The notes: generated by a model not told the origin, from the letters alone. DNA of 64,000 bases from UBA11222 sp049323435 (GCA_049323435.1 JBMOMX010000035.1:22632-86631), one strand, 5' to 3'; shown: positions 8,574 to 18,927, numbered from the stretch's first letter. Made by a program: numbers and translations.

Positions 8574-9908
8574 CTAGCGGCCCGCTTCCTTGACGCGCAT
8601 CAGAATCCAGAAACCCAATATAAGAAACAGCAGGACCACCGCCATGCCGGCGCGTTGCGAAGATAGTGTGGCGGTAATCAGGCCGATTAGCAGGGGCGCC
8701 AGAAAGGCTGTGGCCTTGCCCGACATGGCATAGAGCCCGAAAAATTCCCCGGACATGTGCCTGGGTGCGAGACGGGCCAGCAGGGTCCGGCTGGCGGCCT
8801 GCACCGGTCCGCCGAATATGCCCATCAGGATACCGCTCAGCAGATAGGCCTGTTCCGGAACGCTGCTGAATGGCGGCGCGCCCGCAATGGCGGGATCTGC
8901 CGCAACACCAAACAGGATCGTGCCCGGCTGAATGGAAATGGCCAGCAGCGCAGCGGCGATCAGCCCGGAACCCGAAACCAGAATTGTACGGCGCGAGCCA
9001 AACTGGTCATCCGCCCAACCGCCTGCAAATGCGCCAATGGCGGCAAAGATAATCAAAATAATGCCAAACAGGCCGAGCGTGAAAATCTCCCAGCCGAACA
9101 GCCCCGCCCCGTAAATGCCGCCAAATGCAAACAGCGCCGAAAGCCCGTCGGAATAGATCATATGCGCGATCAAAAACCGCATCACATTACCATGGCGGCG
9201 CAGCTGCAACAGTGTTTGACGCAATTGCGCCAGACCTTCGCGCACCGCCTGTGTAACGGCCTTGTCCGCCCTGGGCCGGTCCGGCGTGAACAAAAAGAAG
9301 GCCGGGCAGAACAGCGCAAACCAGATGGCTGTCATCGGGCCAACAAGCTGTCCTGGCGCCTCCTTCAGGCCCGGCGCGGTGATGATGAGCACCAGGCTGA
9401 TCAGGCCCCCGACATATCCAAGCCCCCAGCCAAATCCGCTTAATCGTCCCAGGCGCTCCGGCGAAACCAGATCGGGCAGCATCGCATTGCTGAACACAAT
9501 GATGAATTCCGCGCTGATCGAAGCCAGCACCAGCGCAGCCATGACCGGCAATAACAGGCCCAGCGCGCCGGGTGCTGCAAACCACAGCATGGTGTTACTC
9601 AGTACAAAGATTACAGCCAGCGCCGCTATCCAGGGCTTGCGCCGCCCCATTCTGTCGGCGGCCGCCCCCAGCACCGGGCTTAACAGCGCAATGAGTGCGC
9701 CTGCAAGGGCCTGTGTATAGCCCCACAATTCCTGCCCGCGCACCGCGTCTCCAATAAAGGCCGTGGCGAAATAGGGTGCAAAAATGAAAGTCGTGACCAG
9801 TGTGAAATAGGGCTGATGCGCCCAATCCAGCAGCGCCCAGGAATATTGCCCGCGGCGCCGCCAGAAGGATAACCGCTGCTTATCAGCGCTTGCCTGCGGG
9901 TGATTCAT
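8574..9908 (-). CDS. MFS transporter, UMF1/Atg22-like
   Basis: A 444-residue membrane protein with about 12 hydrophobic segments. The opening 'SWALLDWAHQPYFTLVTTFI' and the loop 'AAADRMGRRKPW' match the UMF1 (vacuole effluxer Atg22-like) branch of the major facilitator superfamily. Substrates of bacterial UMF1 proteins are largely unassigned. It is convergent with the Rrf2 gene (12 bp gap) and lies 39 bp downstream of the NAD-glutamate dehydrogenase gene on the same strand. Confidence 0.87.
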   Translation of the reverse strand: MNHPQASADKQRLSFWRRRGQYSWALLDWAHQPYFTLVTTFIFAPYFATAFIGDAVRGQELWGYTQALAGALIALLSPVLGAAADRMGRRKPWIAALAVIFVLSNTMLWFAAPGALGLLLPVMAALVLASISAEFIIVFSNAMLPDLVSPERLGRLSGFGWGLGYVGGLISLVLIITAPGLKEAPGQLVGPMTAIWFALFCPAFFLFTPDRPRADKAVTQAVREGLAQLRQTLLQLRRHGNVMRFLIAHMIYSDGLSALFAFGGIYGAGLFGWEIFTLGLFGIILIIFAAIGAFAGGWADDQFGSRRTILVSGSGLIAAALLAISIQPGTILFGVAADPAIAGAPPFSSVPEQAYLLSGILMGIFGGPVQAASRTLLARLAPRHMSGEFFGLYAMSGKATAFLAPLLIGLITATLSSQRAGMAVVLLFLILGFWILMRVKEAGR

Positions 9909-9947
9909 GCAGGCAGCATAGCCTGGCGGAACTGACCGGCGCCAGCC

Positions 9948-12900
9948 TTACTTGTTCAGCAGATCGCGCATCTGGCGGTTGACGAAGGCCAGTTTGGCGA
10001 CGCTGATGGTTCCGGCCCACATGCCTTCAATCAGCCGCACCGTGCGGGCCACTGCCTGTGCATGCTGTGTGCACCAAAGCGCCACTGCCTGCTGCGCGTC
10101 ATGTCCTGCCCCGGCGCTTAACGCCTGGGCCGTCATCACCCGCTGCTGCCCGTAAAAATCATCAATCATGGCGTTCATCGCCAGGCGTTCCCAATGCCCC
10201 TGGGCCGGATTTTTTTCCGCCGCGCTGCACAGCCAGTCCAGATTCAGTTCCGCCCCTATGCGGTAAAAGGCTGCCGCCACATCGCCAATATCCCGGCCTG
10301 TGCTGCGCGCCACCTGCACCATATCCGCCGCTGCCCCCATCGGCGGCAGCGCCGCCGCCTGCCGGCTGATATCTTCGGGCGTGCCATCGGCCAGCAGGGC
10401 CTGCAAGCGTTCGTTGTATGCCTGCATTTCCACCGGCGGCAGATGCAGATGGATTTCGCTGCGCAATTGCGCAATGCCCGGCTGATAGGCCGCGATAACC
10501 GCACTCATATCCATGGGTTGCGGCACATTGCGCAAAAACCAGATGGCCGCGCGCCGGATCAGGTCGCGCCCATAAAGCTGGATGCGCGTCTGCACCCCTG
10601 CTGGCAGCCGGTTGTCCAGCGCTTCCAGCGCATGCCAGAATGCGCGCATATCAAAAGCTGCGCGCGCCACTACAAAGGCGCGTACAATTTCGGCAGTGGA
10701 ATTTCCGGTTTCCTCGGCGATGGCGCTGACAAAACTGATGCCCGCCCGGTTGACAATCGAGTTGGCCAGCAGCGAAGCCATGATTTCACGGCGCAACTGA
10801 TGCCCAAGCAATGCCTGTGGATATTTTTCGCGCAGCGGTTTGGGAAAATAACCCAGCAGATCGTCCCGCAAATATTCCGAATCGAGCAGGTCGCTGTCCA
10901 GCAGCTCCATCCGCATGCCATTTTTGGCATAGGCGACCAGCACCGCAATCTCCGGCCTTGTAAGGCCGGACCCCGCCTCCGCGCGTTCCGCCAGCGCCGC
11001 ATCATCGGGCAGAAATTCGATGCTGCGGTTTAGCAGGCCGGCGCGTTCCTGTTCGCGGATAAAGCCCGCATGGGCGTCCAGCAGGCGATGCGCCTGCGCA
11101 GCCTCCAGGCTGATCGCCAGGGTCTGCTGATAATTATCGCGCAGTACCAGTTCGGCCACCTCATCGGTCATCGAGGCCAGCAGCTGATCGCGCTGCTTGC
11201 GCGGCAGATCGCCCGCGCGCACTTCAGGGCCAAGCGCGATCTTGATATTCACTTCATGATCAGAGCAATCGACGCCCGCCGAATTATCCACGGCGTCGGT
11301 ATTGATCGCGCCGCCGGATTGCGCATATTCAATGCGGCCCAATTGCGTGCAGCCAAGATTTGCGCCTTCGCCAATGACTTTGGCTTTCACCTTGCAGCCG
11401 TCAATGCGCACCGCGTCATTGGCCTTGTCGCCCACATCCAGATGGCTTTCGCGCGAGGATTTGAGATAGGTGCCGATGCCTCCGAAAAACAGCAGATCCG
11501 CCTCCGCCCCCAACAGCGCGTGGATCAGTTCCTCCGGCGTGACCGCCGCCTGGCTCAGGCCGGTCATCTGCTGTATCTGCGGCGTCAGCGTGATGGATTT
11601 ACGCGCACGGCTGAACACGCCGCCCCCGGCGCTGATCAGTTTTGGATCATAATCCGCCCAGGAAGAACGCGGCAGTTCAAACAGCCGCGCGCGTTCCTCA
11701 AAACTTTTTGCCGGATCGGGATCGGGATCAATGAAAATATCACGATGGTCGAACGCCGCCAGCAGCCGCGTCTGGCGCGATCGCAACATGCCATTGCCAA
11801 ACACATCCCCCGACATATCGCCACAGCCGATAACGGTGAAGGGTTCGCTCTGAATATCTTTGCCGCGTTCGCGAAAATGGCGCTTCACCGCTTCCCATGC
11901 GCCGCGCGCCGTGATCGCCATTTTCTTATGGTCATAACCAACCGAGCCGCCCGAAGCAAAGGCGTCGTCAAGCCAGAACCCGTAAGATTGCGCCACGCCA
12001 TTGGCGATGTCCGAAAAGCTGGCCGTGCCCTTGTCGGCGGCAACCACCAGATAGGGATCATCCCCGTCATAGCGCAGCACATTTTCCGGCGGCACGGCCT
12101 GGCCATCAACAATATTATCGGTCAGATCCAGCAGTCCCGAGACAAACATCCGATAGGCGGCGATGCCTTCCTGCTGAATGGCGTCGCGCGTGCCGTTTTG
12201 GGGCAGCCGTTTGGGGAAAAACCCGCCTTTTGATCCAACCGGAATGATGACTGCGTTCTTCACCTGTTGCGCCTTGACCAGCCCCAGAATTTCGGTACGG
12301 AAATCCTCGCGCCGGTCGGACCAGCGCAGCCCGCCGCGCGCGACCTTGCCAAAACGCAGATGCACCCCTTCGACACGCGGCGCATAAACGAAAATTTCCA
12401 CCATGGGGCGCGGCAGCGGTAAATCATCCACGTGACGGCTGTCCAGCTTGAAAGAGAAATAGGGCTTGTCCATCCCGTCATGGGCGCGCTGATAAAAATT
12501 GGTGCGCAATGTGCTCTCGATCAGATTCAGAAATCGCCGCAATATCCGGTCTTCATCAAGGCTTTCAACCGCATCAAGGGCCTGTGCGATCTGTTCGCGC
12601 AGTTGCGCGGCCTGAATGCCGCGGTCAGCCGGATAAGCCACATTAAAACGCGCATGAAACAGATCAATCATCTGGCGCACAATGGCGGGATTGGCGCTTA
12701 GCGCGCGCTCCATATAATCATTGCTGTACAGAATGCCCGCCTGGCGCAGATATTTGCCATAGGCGCGCATGACGGCCGCCTCGCGCCATTTCAGGCCGGC
12801 CGCCAGCACCAGCCGGTTATAGCCGTCACTCTCGGCGGCGCCGCGCCAGATTGCGCTGAACAATTCCTGAAGATTTTCACGCACAAGCCCAAGATCAACC

Positions 12901-14783
12901 GGACGGCCCTGTGCTTCCTGCATTTCAAAATCATGCAGCCAGATGCGCGCCAGGCCCGCGGCGTCAATTTCATAAGGATGTTCGCCCAGCACCTGGAAAC
13001 CCATGCGTTCCAGCATGGGCATGCAGTCACTCAGGGGAACGGCTTCACCCCGGCGGAACAGTTTGAAACGCACTGTTGCGTCCGCATCCTCGATGGCGCG
13101 GTAAAAGCTGACTTCGACGCCATCTGAATTTAACAGCATCTCCATATGCTCTATATCGCGCACCGCCAGTTCCGGCGAAAACTGCGCCATATAATCGGGC
13201 GGAAAGCCGTTTGAATAGCGTTCCCATAATTGCAGCCCGCGCCCGCCGCCCGCATGGGCCAGCACCGCCACCCGCAATTCATCCCGCCAGGTGCGGGCCG
13301 CCTGATCAATTTGCGCCTCGATCCTTGCAATTTCAAATTCAGGCAGCGCGCCGGGGGTGGCCGTGACGATAAAATGCACGCGCGCCAGCGGCGCATCGCC
13401 ATATTCCGGCGTGATGGCGGTGACTGTGCCATTAAAACTCTGCGCCAGAATGACGGCGATACGCGCCTGCAAACCGGCGTCATAGCGTTCACGCGGAATG
13501 AAGACCAGGCATGAAACATAGCGCTCAAACGGATCGACACGCACGATCAGCCGGGTGCGCGGGCGTTCCTGGAGGCGCAGAATGGCGATGGCGTTTTCAA
13601 ACAGATCATCGCGCCGGGTCTGAAACAATTCATCTCGCGGATAGGTGTCGAGAATATTCTGAATGGCCTTGCCGTCATGGCTGTCGCGGGCGAATCCGGC
13701 ACGCGCAATGGTCAGTGCGACTTTGCGCCGCAGCAGGGGGATATCAGCGGGCGGCAGGCTATAGGCGCCGGATGTGAACAGGCCGGTAAAGCGGCGTTCG
13801 CCTATCACCGCGCCATCCGGGCCATACCGCTTGACGCCGATATAATCCATATAGGTATCGCGGTGCACGCTGGAGCGTATATCGGTTTTGGTAATGATCA
13901 GCGGCCCCGGACGGTTCAGGCTTTGCAGAATTTCGGGCGAAATCGCCACCAGCGCATTGCTCCGGGAACGGAACAGTTTGATATCCGGATCCCGCAGCAC
14001 GCCAAGGCCTGTCCCTGGAACCACCGATGCGGCAAGCCCGGCGCCATTTCCCGAGAATGCCAGTTCGGCATAGCCCAGCAGCGTGAAGTGATTGTCCCGC
14101 AGCCATTGCAGAAACGCCACTGATTCGTCTATTTCAGCTTCTGCAATCGGCAGGCTGTTCTGGCGAATTTCGGTCACCGCCATATCAATGCGCGCCAGCA
14201 TTTCACGCCAGTCGGCAACTGCGGCGCGCACATCCGCCAGAACCGCGGCAATATGATCGCGGATGGCGTTCAGCCCCGCGCCTTCGGGCTGTTCATCAAT
14301 CATGATATGAATGAAGGATTCCGCTTTGGCCCCGGAATCGCCGCCTTCCGCCAGGGCGTCCCAGCATCCATCCGGCGTGCGCCGCACGTGCAGCACGGGA
14401 TGCGCCACCAGATGCACGCCCAGGCCGCGCCGCGCAATCACCGCGCTGACGGAGTCGAGCAGAAACGGCATATCGTCATTGACGAGTTCAATGACCGTGT
14501 GCGGGGTCTGCCAGCCATGCGCTTCCATGCGCGGGGTGTATACCCGCACCAGCGCCTCGCCGGGCTGGCGTCTGGCCGCCAGTCTGTAATGCGCCAGCGC
14601 CGCCCCGTAAATATTCTGCACCGGCAATTGCAGCAGGTCTTCGGCGATGACGTTTTTGAAATATTGCCCGATAAAGTTTTCCAGTTCTGCTCTGGCCGCC
14701 GGGCTTATACGGTCCCCCGCCAGAGTGGCGGCGCGGGCAAGCAGTGCCGATTTTCTATCATTCGCACTCGCAATCATATGCAA
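9948..14783 (-). CDS. gdhB: NAD-specific glutamate dehydrogenase, large (180-kDa) type
   Basis: A 1,611-residue enzyme of the L_180 class (Bac_GDH), which oxidatively deaminates glutamate to 2-oxoglutarate with NAD+. The long N-terminal regulatory half carries ACT-like segments (about 30-600). The catalytic core begins near 800 with 'GGLRWSDRREDFRTEILGLV' and 'NAVIIPVGSKGGFF', holding the substrate lysines, and continues through 'VIGCGDMSGDVFGNG'. A long helical C-terminus follows. Length is full for the family. The gene diverges from an NADP-type dehydrogenase across about 160 bp. This class is generally catabolic and allosterically controlled. Confidence 0.95.
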   Translation of the reverse strand: MHMIASANDRKSALLARAATLAGDRISPAARAELENFIGQYFKNVIAEDLLQLPVQNIYGAALAHYRLAARRQPGEALVRVYTPRMEAHGWQTPHTVIELVNDDMPFLLDSVSAVIARRGLGVHLVAHPVLHVRRTPDGCWDALAEGGDSGAKAESFIHIMIDEQPEGAGLNAIRDHIAAVLADVRAAVADWREMLARIDMAVTEIRQNSLPIAEAEIDESVAFLQWLRDNHFTLLGYAELAFSGNGAGLAASVVPGTGLGVLRDPDIKLFRSRSNALVAISPEILQSLNRPGPLIITKTDIRSSVHRDTYMDYIGVKRYGPDGAVIGERRFTGLFTSGAYSLPPADIPLLRRKVALTIARAGFARDSHDGKAIQNILDTYPRDELFQTRRDDLFENAIAILRLQERPRTRLIVRVDPFERYVSCLVFIPRERYDAGLQARIAVILAQSFNGTVTAITPEYGDAPLARVHFIVTATPGALPEFEIARIEAQIDQAARTWRDELRVAVLAHAGGGRGLQLWERYSNGFPPDYMAQFSPELAVRDIEHMEMLLNSDGVEVSFYRAIEDADATVRFKLFRRGEAVPLSDCMPMLERMGFQVLGEHPYEIDAAGLARIWLHDFEMQEAQGRPVDLGLVRENLQELFSAIWRGAAESDGYNRLVLAAGLKWREAAVMRAYGKYLRQAGILYSNDYMERALSANPAIVRQMIDLFHARFNVAYPADRGIQAAQLREQIAQALDAVESLDEDRILRRFLNLIESTLRTNFYQRAHDGMDKPYFSFKLDSRHVDDLPLPRPMVEIFVYAPRVEGVHLRFGKVARGGLRWSDRREDFRTEILGLVKAQQVKNAVIIPVGSKGGFFPKRLPQNGTRDAIQQEGIAAYRMFVSGLLDLTDNIVDGQAVPPENVLRYDGDDPYLVVAADKGTASFSDIANGVAQSYGFWLDDAFASGGSVGYDHKKMAITARGAWEAVKRHFRERGKDIQSEPFTVIGCGDMSGDVFGNGMLRSRQTRLLAAFDHRDIFIDPDPDPAKSFEERARLFELPRSSWADYDPKLISAGGGVFSRARKSITLTPQIQQMTGLSQAAVTPEELIHALLGAEADLLFFGGIGTYLKSSRESHLDVGDKANDAVRIDGCKVKAKVIGEGANLGCTQLGRIEYAQSGGAINTDAVDNSAGVDCSDHEVNIKIALGPEVRAGDLPRKQRDQLLASMTDEVAELVLRDNYQQTLAISLEAAQAHRLLDAHAGFIREQERAGLLNRSIEFLPDDAALAERAEAGSGLTRPEIAVLVAYAKNGMRMELLDSDLLDSEYLRDDLLGYFPKPLREKYPQALLGHQLRREIMASLLANSIVNRAGISFVSAIAEETGNSTAEIVRAFVVARAAFDMRAFWHALEALDNRLPAGVQTRIQLYGRDLIRRAAIWFLRNVPQPMDMSAVIAAYQPGIAQLRSEIHLHLPPVEMQAYNERLQALLADGTPEDISRQAAALPPMGAAADMVQVARSTGRDIGDVAAAFYRIGAELNLDWLCSAAEKNPAQGHWERLAMNAMIDDFYGQQRVMTAQALSAGAGHDAQQAVALWCTQHAQAVARTVRLIEGMWAGTISVAKLAFVNRQMRDLLNK

Positions 14784-14943
14784 TACTGCCTTTTGCTGAC
14801 GCCATTCCCCCAGGTGCGAAAAGTTACCACTTGATATCTTTCAATTATCTTTCAAATTTTTGCCATTGTTTTTTATCCGCCAAGGATGGACACTTTGCGT
14901 CCGCAAACAGTTTCTGGCATCAAAATCAAAAAGGGGTCGATAT
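14784..14943. promoter_or_regulatory. divergent promoter region between two glutamate dehydrogenases
   Basis: These 160 bp must hold the promoters of both the large NAD-GDH (minus) and gdhA (plus). The sequence is T-rich with several short ATCTTTCAA-type direct repeats near 14834-14852. I cannot assign -35/-10 boxes firmly. A 'AAAAGGGG' RBS stands just upstream of the gdhA start. Confidence 0.4.
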
Positions 14944-16293
14944 ATGAACGTCGCAGCGAGCGATCTGGAAGTCTTTATGCAAGGTCTGATCCGCAGAAAT
15001 CCTGGGGAAACCGAGTTTCATCAGGCCGTTCAGGAGGTTGCCGGCAGCATCATCCCGTTCATTCAGGACAAGCCCAAATATCTGAAAATGCGCATCCTGG
15101 AGCGGCTGGCCGAGCCCGACCGGGTGGTGATCTTCCGGGTCTGCTGGGAAGATGATCAGGGCAATATCCGTGTCAACCGGGGCTACCGGGTTCAGAACAG
15201 CAACGCCATCGGCCCCTATAAAGGCGGTATCCGCTTTCATCCAACTGTAACATTAAGCGTTCTTAAATTTCTGGCCTTTGAGCAAACCTTCAAAAACAGC
15301 CTGACCGGCCTGCCCATGGGCGGCGGCAAGGGCGGCTCGGACTTCAACCCCAAGGGCAAGTCGGATAATGAGGTGATGCGCTTCTGCCAGTCTTTCATGA
15401 CCGAACTGCACCGCCATATCGGTGCGGATGTCGATGTTCCGGCGGGCGATATCGGCGTGGGCGGACGCGAGATCGGTTTCATGTTCGGCCAGTACAAGCG
15501 GCTGGAAAATATCTATACCGGCGTGCTGACCGGCAAGGGGCTGGAATATGGCGGCAGCCTGATCCGCACCGAGGCCACCGGCTATGGCGCGGTCTATATG
15601 ATGGAAGATATGCTGACCCGCAACAAAAACGGCTTTGTCGGCAAAAAATGTCTGGTGTCGGGTTCAGGCAATGTTGCGCAATATGCCGCCGAAAAGCTGA
15701 TCCAGCTGGGCGCGACGGTTTTGACCCTGTCGGATTCGGATGGCTTTATTTATGACAAGAACGGCATCACCGCCGAAAAGCTGGCGCAGGTGATGGAAAT
15801 CAAAAATGTCAAACGCGGCCGCATCGAGGAGGCCGCCAAAAAGATCGGCTGCGAATATTTTGCGGGCAAGCGGCCCTGGGCCGTGCCGTGCGATCTGGTG
15901 TTCCCCTGCGCCACGCAGAACGAAATCAGCGGCGATGAAGCCAAACTGCTGCTCACGAACGGCTGTATCGGCGTGGCCGAAGGGGCCAATATGCCGACCG
16001 TGCAGGAAGGCATTGATGCGTTCCTGCATTCCAAAATCCTGTTCGCGCCGTCCAAGGCGGCGAATGCCGGCGGCGTGTCGGTGTCGGGCCTCGAAATGAG
16101 CCAGAACAGCGCGCGGCTTTCCTGGAAGGAAGAAGAGCTGCAAAAACTGCTGCGCGACGTGATGACCGGCATTCACGAACGCTGTGTGCAGTATGGCGAG
16201 GAAAAGGATGGCTATGTGAATTACCTCAAGGGCGCCAATATTGCAGGCTTCGTCAAGGTCGCCGACGCCATGCTCGCCTATGGCGTGGTGTGA
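14944..16293 (+). CDS. gdhA: NADP-specific glutamate dehydrogenase
   Basis: A 449-residue hexameric-type GDH for ammonium assimilation (2-oxoglutarate + NH4+ + NADPH to glutamate). Motifs: 'GPYKGGIRFHP' and the catalytic-lysine loop 'PMGGGKGGSDFNPKGKSD' (about 120-140), then 'VPAGDIGVGGREIG' and the Rossmann 'VSGSGNVAQYAAEKL'. The C-terminus has 'AGGVSVSGLEMSQNS'. I start it at 14944 because an A/G-rich RBS precedes it, and the extra upstream codons from 14860 are not part of the conserved family. Confidence 0.96.
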   Translation: MNVAASDLEVFMQGLIRRNPGETEFHQAVQEVAGSIIPFIQDKPKYLKMRILERLAEPDRVVIFRVCWEDDQGNIRVNRGYRVQNSNAIGPYKGGIRFHPTVTLSVLKFLAFEQTFKNSLTGLPMGGGKGGSDFNPKGKSDNEVMRFCQSFMTELHRHIGADVDVPAGDIGVGGREIGFMFGQYKRLENIYTGVLTGKGLEYGGSLIRTEATGYGAVYMMEDMLTRNKNGFVGKKCLVSGSGNVAQYAAEKLIQLGATVLTLSDSDGFIYDKNGITAEKLAQVMEIKNVKRGRIEEAAKKIGCEYFAGKRPWAVPCDLVFPCATQNEISGDEAKLLLTNGCIGVAEGANMPTVQEGIDAFLHSKILFAPSKAANAGGVSVSGLEMSQNSARLSWKEEELQKLLRDVMTGIHERCVQYGEEKDGYVNYLKGANIAGFVKVADAMLAYGVV

Positions 16294-16326
16294 TCGCAGG
16301 CGGACAGGTTTTTCCTGATCCTGTAT

Positions 16327-16357
16327 CCGTAAGATGCACACAACATGCATTTTACGG
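16327..16357 (+). terminator. hairpin downstream of gdhA
   Basis: CCGTAAGATGCA (16327-16338) pairs with TGCATTTTACGG (16346-16357) around a 7-base loop, with one G-T wobble. It lies 33 bases past the gdhA stop and probably ends that transcript, though no clean T-run follows. The remainder of the 314-base gap 16294-16607 shows no gene; it contains short 'GTGAAATC' repeats at 16441-16470. Confidence 0.55.
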
Positions 16358-16607
16358 GTAAAGCCGGGGCCATGATTAAAATGGCGCCGGCGGCCGGGTT
16401 TGCCAGAAAATTCGGGTATTGGCGCGATCCGGTCCCCGCGTGAAATCCGCGTGAAATCTGCGTGAAATAATGGCCCTCTTAATCCGCCGCGCTTTATTTG
16501 GCGGGCGCAAAATTCAAGCAATTCTGCGCCCATTGCACTTGCGGCGTGACTAAAGTAAGACTAAAGCACAGCAATTAACAGCACCCCGCAAAAGGCGAAA
16601 GCAGATC

Positions 16608-17849
16608 ATGGATTTTAACGATACCCCGGAAGAAGCCGCGTTCCGCGCCAAGGTTCGCGCCTGGCTGACCGCCAATGCCCCGCGCCGCATTGAGGGCGAA
16701 TCCCCCCCGTCCATTCTGGCGATGGAAGGCGCGGATGCTGAATTGATCGCACGCTCCAAGGCCTGGCAAGCAAAAAAGGCGGCCGAAGGCTATGCCGCCA
16801 TCAGCTGGCCAAAAGAATATGGCGGCATGGGCGGCACGCCGATGCAGAATGTTATTTATTCGCAGGAAGAAGCGCATTTTGATGTTTCCAGCGATCTGTT
16901 CATTCTCGGCCTGGGCCTGGCCATGCCTACTTTGATGGTGCTGGGATCGCCTGCGCAGAAAGAACGCTTCATCAAGCCGGCGCTTTATGGCGAAGAAATC
17001 TGGTGCCAGCTATTTTCCGAACCGGGGGCGGGGTCCGATCTGGCCGGGGTGCGCACCCGCGCCGAAAAAGACGGCGATGAATGGGTGGTGAACGGACAGA
17101 AAATATGGACCACGCTGGGCCATATCGCCGACTGGGGCATTCTGGTCGCGCGCACCGATCCCAACAAGCCCAAGCACAAGGGGCTGAGCTTTTTCCTGCT
17201 GGACATGAAAACCCCGGGCATCACCGTCAAACAGATCAAGCAGATTTCCGGCGCCAGCAGCTTTAATGAAATTTTCTTTGAAAATGTGCGCATTCCCGAC
17301 GCCAACCGCGTGGGCAAGGAAGGCGATGGCTGGAAGGCGGCCTTGACGGTGCTGATGAATGAACGTGTGGTCGTCGGCAATCTGTCGGCAGGTCATGGCG
17401 TGGGTGAATTCCTGTCACTGGCGCGCGACACGCAGCTGGCTGATGGCCCGGCCATCCGCAATGCCGCCGTGCGTGAAAAAATTGCCGACTGGTATATTCA
17501 ATCTGAAGGCCTGAAATATATTCACTACCGCACTTTGACTGCGATCAGCAAAGGCGTGACCCCCGGCGCGGAAAACGCCATCTCCAAGGCTGTGGGCGCG
17601 GTCTATGGCCAGGACCTGCCGCATTTCGCCATGGAACTGATGGATATGGGCGGCATCATCCGCGATGCGGAATTATCCCCGCATGAAGCGGGTTTCCAGG
17701 AAGCCTGGATCACCTCGCCCGCTTTGCGCATTGGCGGCGGCACCGACGAAATCCTGCGCAACATCATCGCCGAACAGGTGCTTGGCCTGCCCGGCGATAT
17801 CCGCGTGGACAAGGACATGCCCTTTAACGCTTCGCCGGGGAATAAATAA
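16608..17849 (+). CDS. acyl-CoA dehydrogenase
   Basis: A 413-residue FAD enzyme with an N-terminal helical domain ('TPEEAAFRAKVRAWL'), the central beta domain 'CQLFSEPGAGSDLAGV' (about 128-145) with 'GQKIWTT' and a C-terminal domain ending 'GGGTDEILRNIIAEQVLGLP'. The last motif is the usual position of adenine/FAD contacts. It resembles the long-chain or atypical ACADs common in alphaproteobacterial lipid and steroid catabolism. It is only distantly similar to the enzyme at 1686-2876. Substrate unknown. Confidence 0.92.
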   Translation: MDFNDTPEEAAFRAKVRAWLTANAPRRIEGESPPSILAMEGADAELIARSKAWQAKKAAEGYAAISWPKEYGGMGGTPMQNVIYSQEEAHFDVSSDLFILGLGLAMPTLMVLGSPAQKERFIKPALYGEEIWCQLFSEPGAGSDLAGVRTRAEKDGDEWVVNGQKIWTTLGHIADWGILVARTDPNKPKHKGLSFFLLDMKTPGITVKQIKQISGASSFNEIFFENVRIPDANRVGKEGDGWKAALTVLMNERVVVGNLSAGHGVGEFLSLARDTQLADGPAIRNAAVREKIADWYIQSEGLKYIHYRTLTAISKGVTPGAENAISKAVGAVYGQDLPHFAMELMDMGGIIRDAELSPHEAGFQEAWITSPALRIGGGTDEILRNIIAEQVLGLPGDIRVDKDMPFNASPGNK

Positions 17850-17904
17850 TTCTCCGGCGGCGTGCGTTGTCTTTAACCCGGAAAATCCGCACGCCATATG
17901 CTTG

Positions 17905-18927
17905 ATGCTGTACAAAATGAACGCGAATAGGCCGAAATTTACGCATCGCTTTTGTGTTGCGCCGATGATGGACTGGACGGACCGGTTTGACCGGTACTTT
18001 CTGCGCCAGCTGTCGCGTCATGCGCGGCTCTATACCGAAATGGTCACGGCCAATGCGGTGTTGCATGGCGACCGGCAGCGTTTGCTGGGCTTTGATCAGA
18101 GCGAACATCCCGTCGCGTTGCAGCTTGGCGGGTCGGAACCCGCAGCACTGGCCGAAGCGGCAAAAATCGGCGCGGATTTCGGCTATGACGAGATCAATCT
18201 GAATGTCGGCTGTCCCAGCGACAGGGTGCAGTCCGGGCGTTTCGGCGCCTGTCTGATGGCGGAGCCGGAACTGGTCGCGCACTGCGTGGCCGCCATGCGC
18301 GCCGCCGTGCCGCATCTGCCGGTGACGGTGAAATGCCGTACCGGCATTGACCGTCAGAACCCGGAGGAAATTCTGCCGCGCTTTATCGCCACTGTGCGCG
18401 ATGCGGGCTGTGAAACCTTTATCATTCATGCGCGCATGGCCTGGCTCGAAGGGCTTAGCCCGAAGCAGAACCGCGACATTCCGCCGCTCGATTATGCGCT
18501 GGCGCATCGTATGAAGACTGAATTTCCGGAACTGACTTTTGTGCTGAATGGCGGCCTGCATTCGCTGGATGACGCCGCGCCGCATCTGGCGCATCTGGAC
18601 GGGGTGATGCTGGGCCGTGCCGCCTATCATAATCCCTATCTGCTGGCGGAGGTTGATGGCCGCCTGTTCGGCGATGACGCGCCGCCGCCCACACGCGCGC
18701 GGGTGATCGAACGCCTGCTGCCCTGGGCCGATGCCCAGGTGGCGCAGGGGGTGCCGCTGCATTGCATTACCCGGCATATTTTTGGTTTGTTTCAGGGCCA
18801 GCCGGGCGCGCGATCCTGGCGGCGGCATCTGAGCGAAAATGCGCATCGCCCCGGCGCGGGCGCGGGTGTGATCCGGGATGCGCTGGTGCATGTACTGGAC
18901 CCCGATCTGGCGCGGCGGGCGGCCTAG
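17905..18927 (+). CDS. dusA: tRNA-dihydrouridine(20/20a) synthase
   Basis: An FMN enzyme reducing uridine 20/20a in the tRNA D-loop with NADPH. Seen: 'RFCVAPMMDWTDRFDRYF', the catalytic cysteine in 'NLNVGCPSDRVQSG', 'VTVKCRTGID', and the DusA-specific 'HARMAWLEGLSPKQNR'. The gene opens just after the ACAD gene. Two in-frame ATGs (17905, 17917) lie immediately before the conserved start; neither has a strong RBS, so the true start is uncertain by four codons. Confidence 0.94.
   Translation: MLYKMNANRPKFTHRFCVAPMMDWTDRFDRYFLRQLSRHARLYTEMVTANAVLHGDRQRLLGFDQSEHPVALQLGGSEPAALAEAAKIGADFGYDEINLNVGCPSDRVQSGRFGACLMAEPELVAHCVAAMRAAVPHLPVTVKCRTGIDRQNPEEILPRFIATVRDAGCETFIIHARMAWLEGLSPKQNRDIPPLDYALAHRMKTEFPELTFVLNGGLHSLDDAAPHLAHLDGVMLGRAAYHNPYLLAEVDGRLFGDDAPPPTRARVIERLLPWADAQVAQGVPLHCITRHIFGLFQGQPGARSWRRHLSENAHRPGAGAGVIRDALVHVLDPDLARRAA

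Noticed and set aside
11070..12233. 387-codon plus-strand frame
   Set aside because: Fully antisense to the large NAD-glutamate dehydrogenase, whose motifs are unambiguous.
18294..18700. Frameshift in dusA suggested by overlapping alternative frames
   Set aside because: The main frame is continuous from 17905 to 18927 with all DusA motifs in order.
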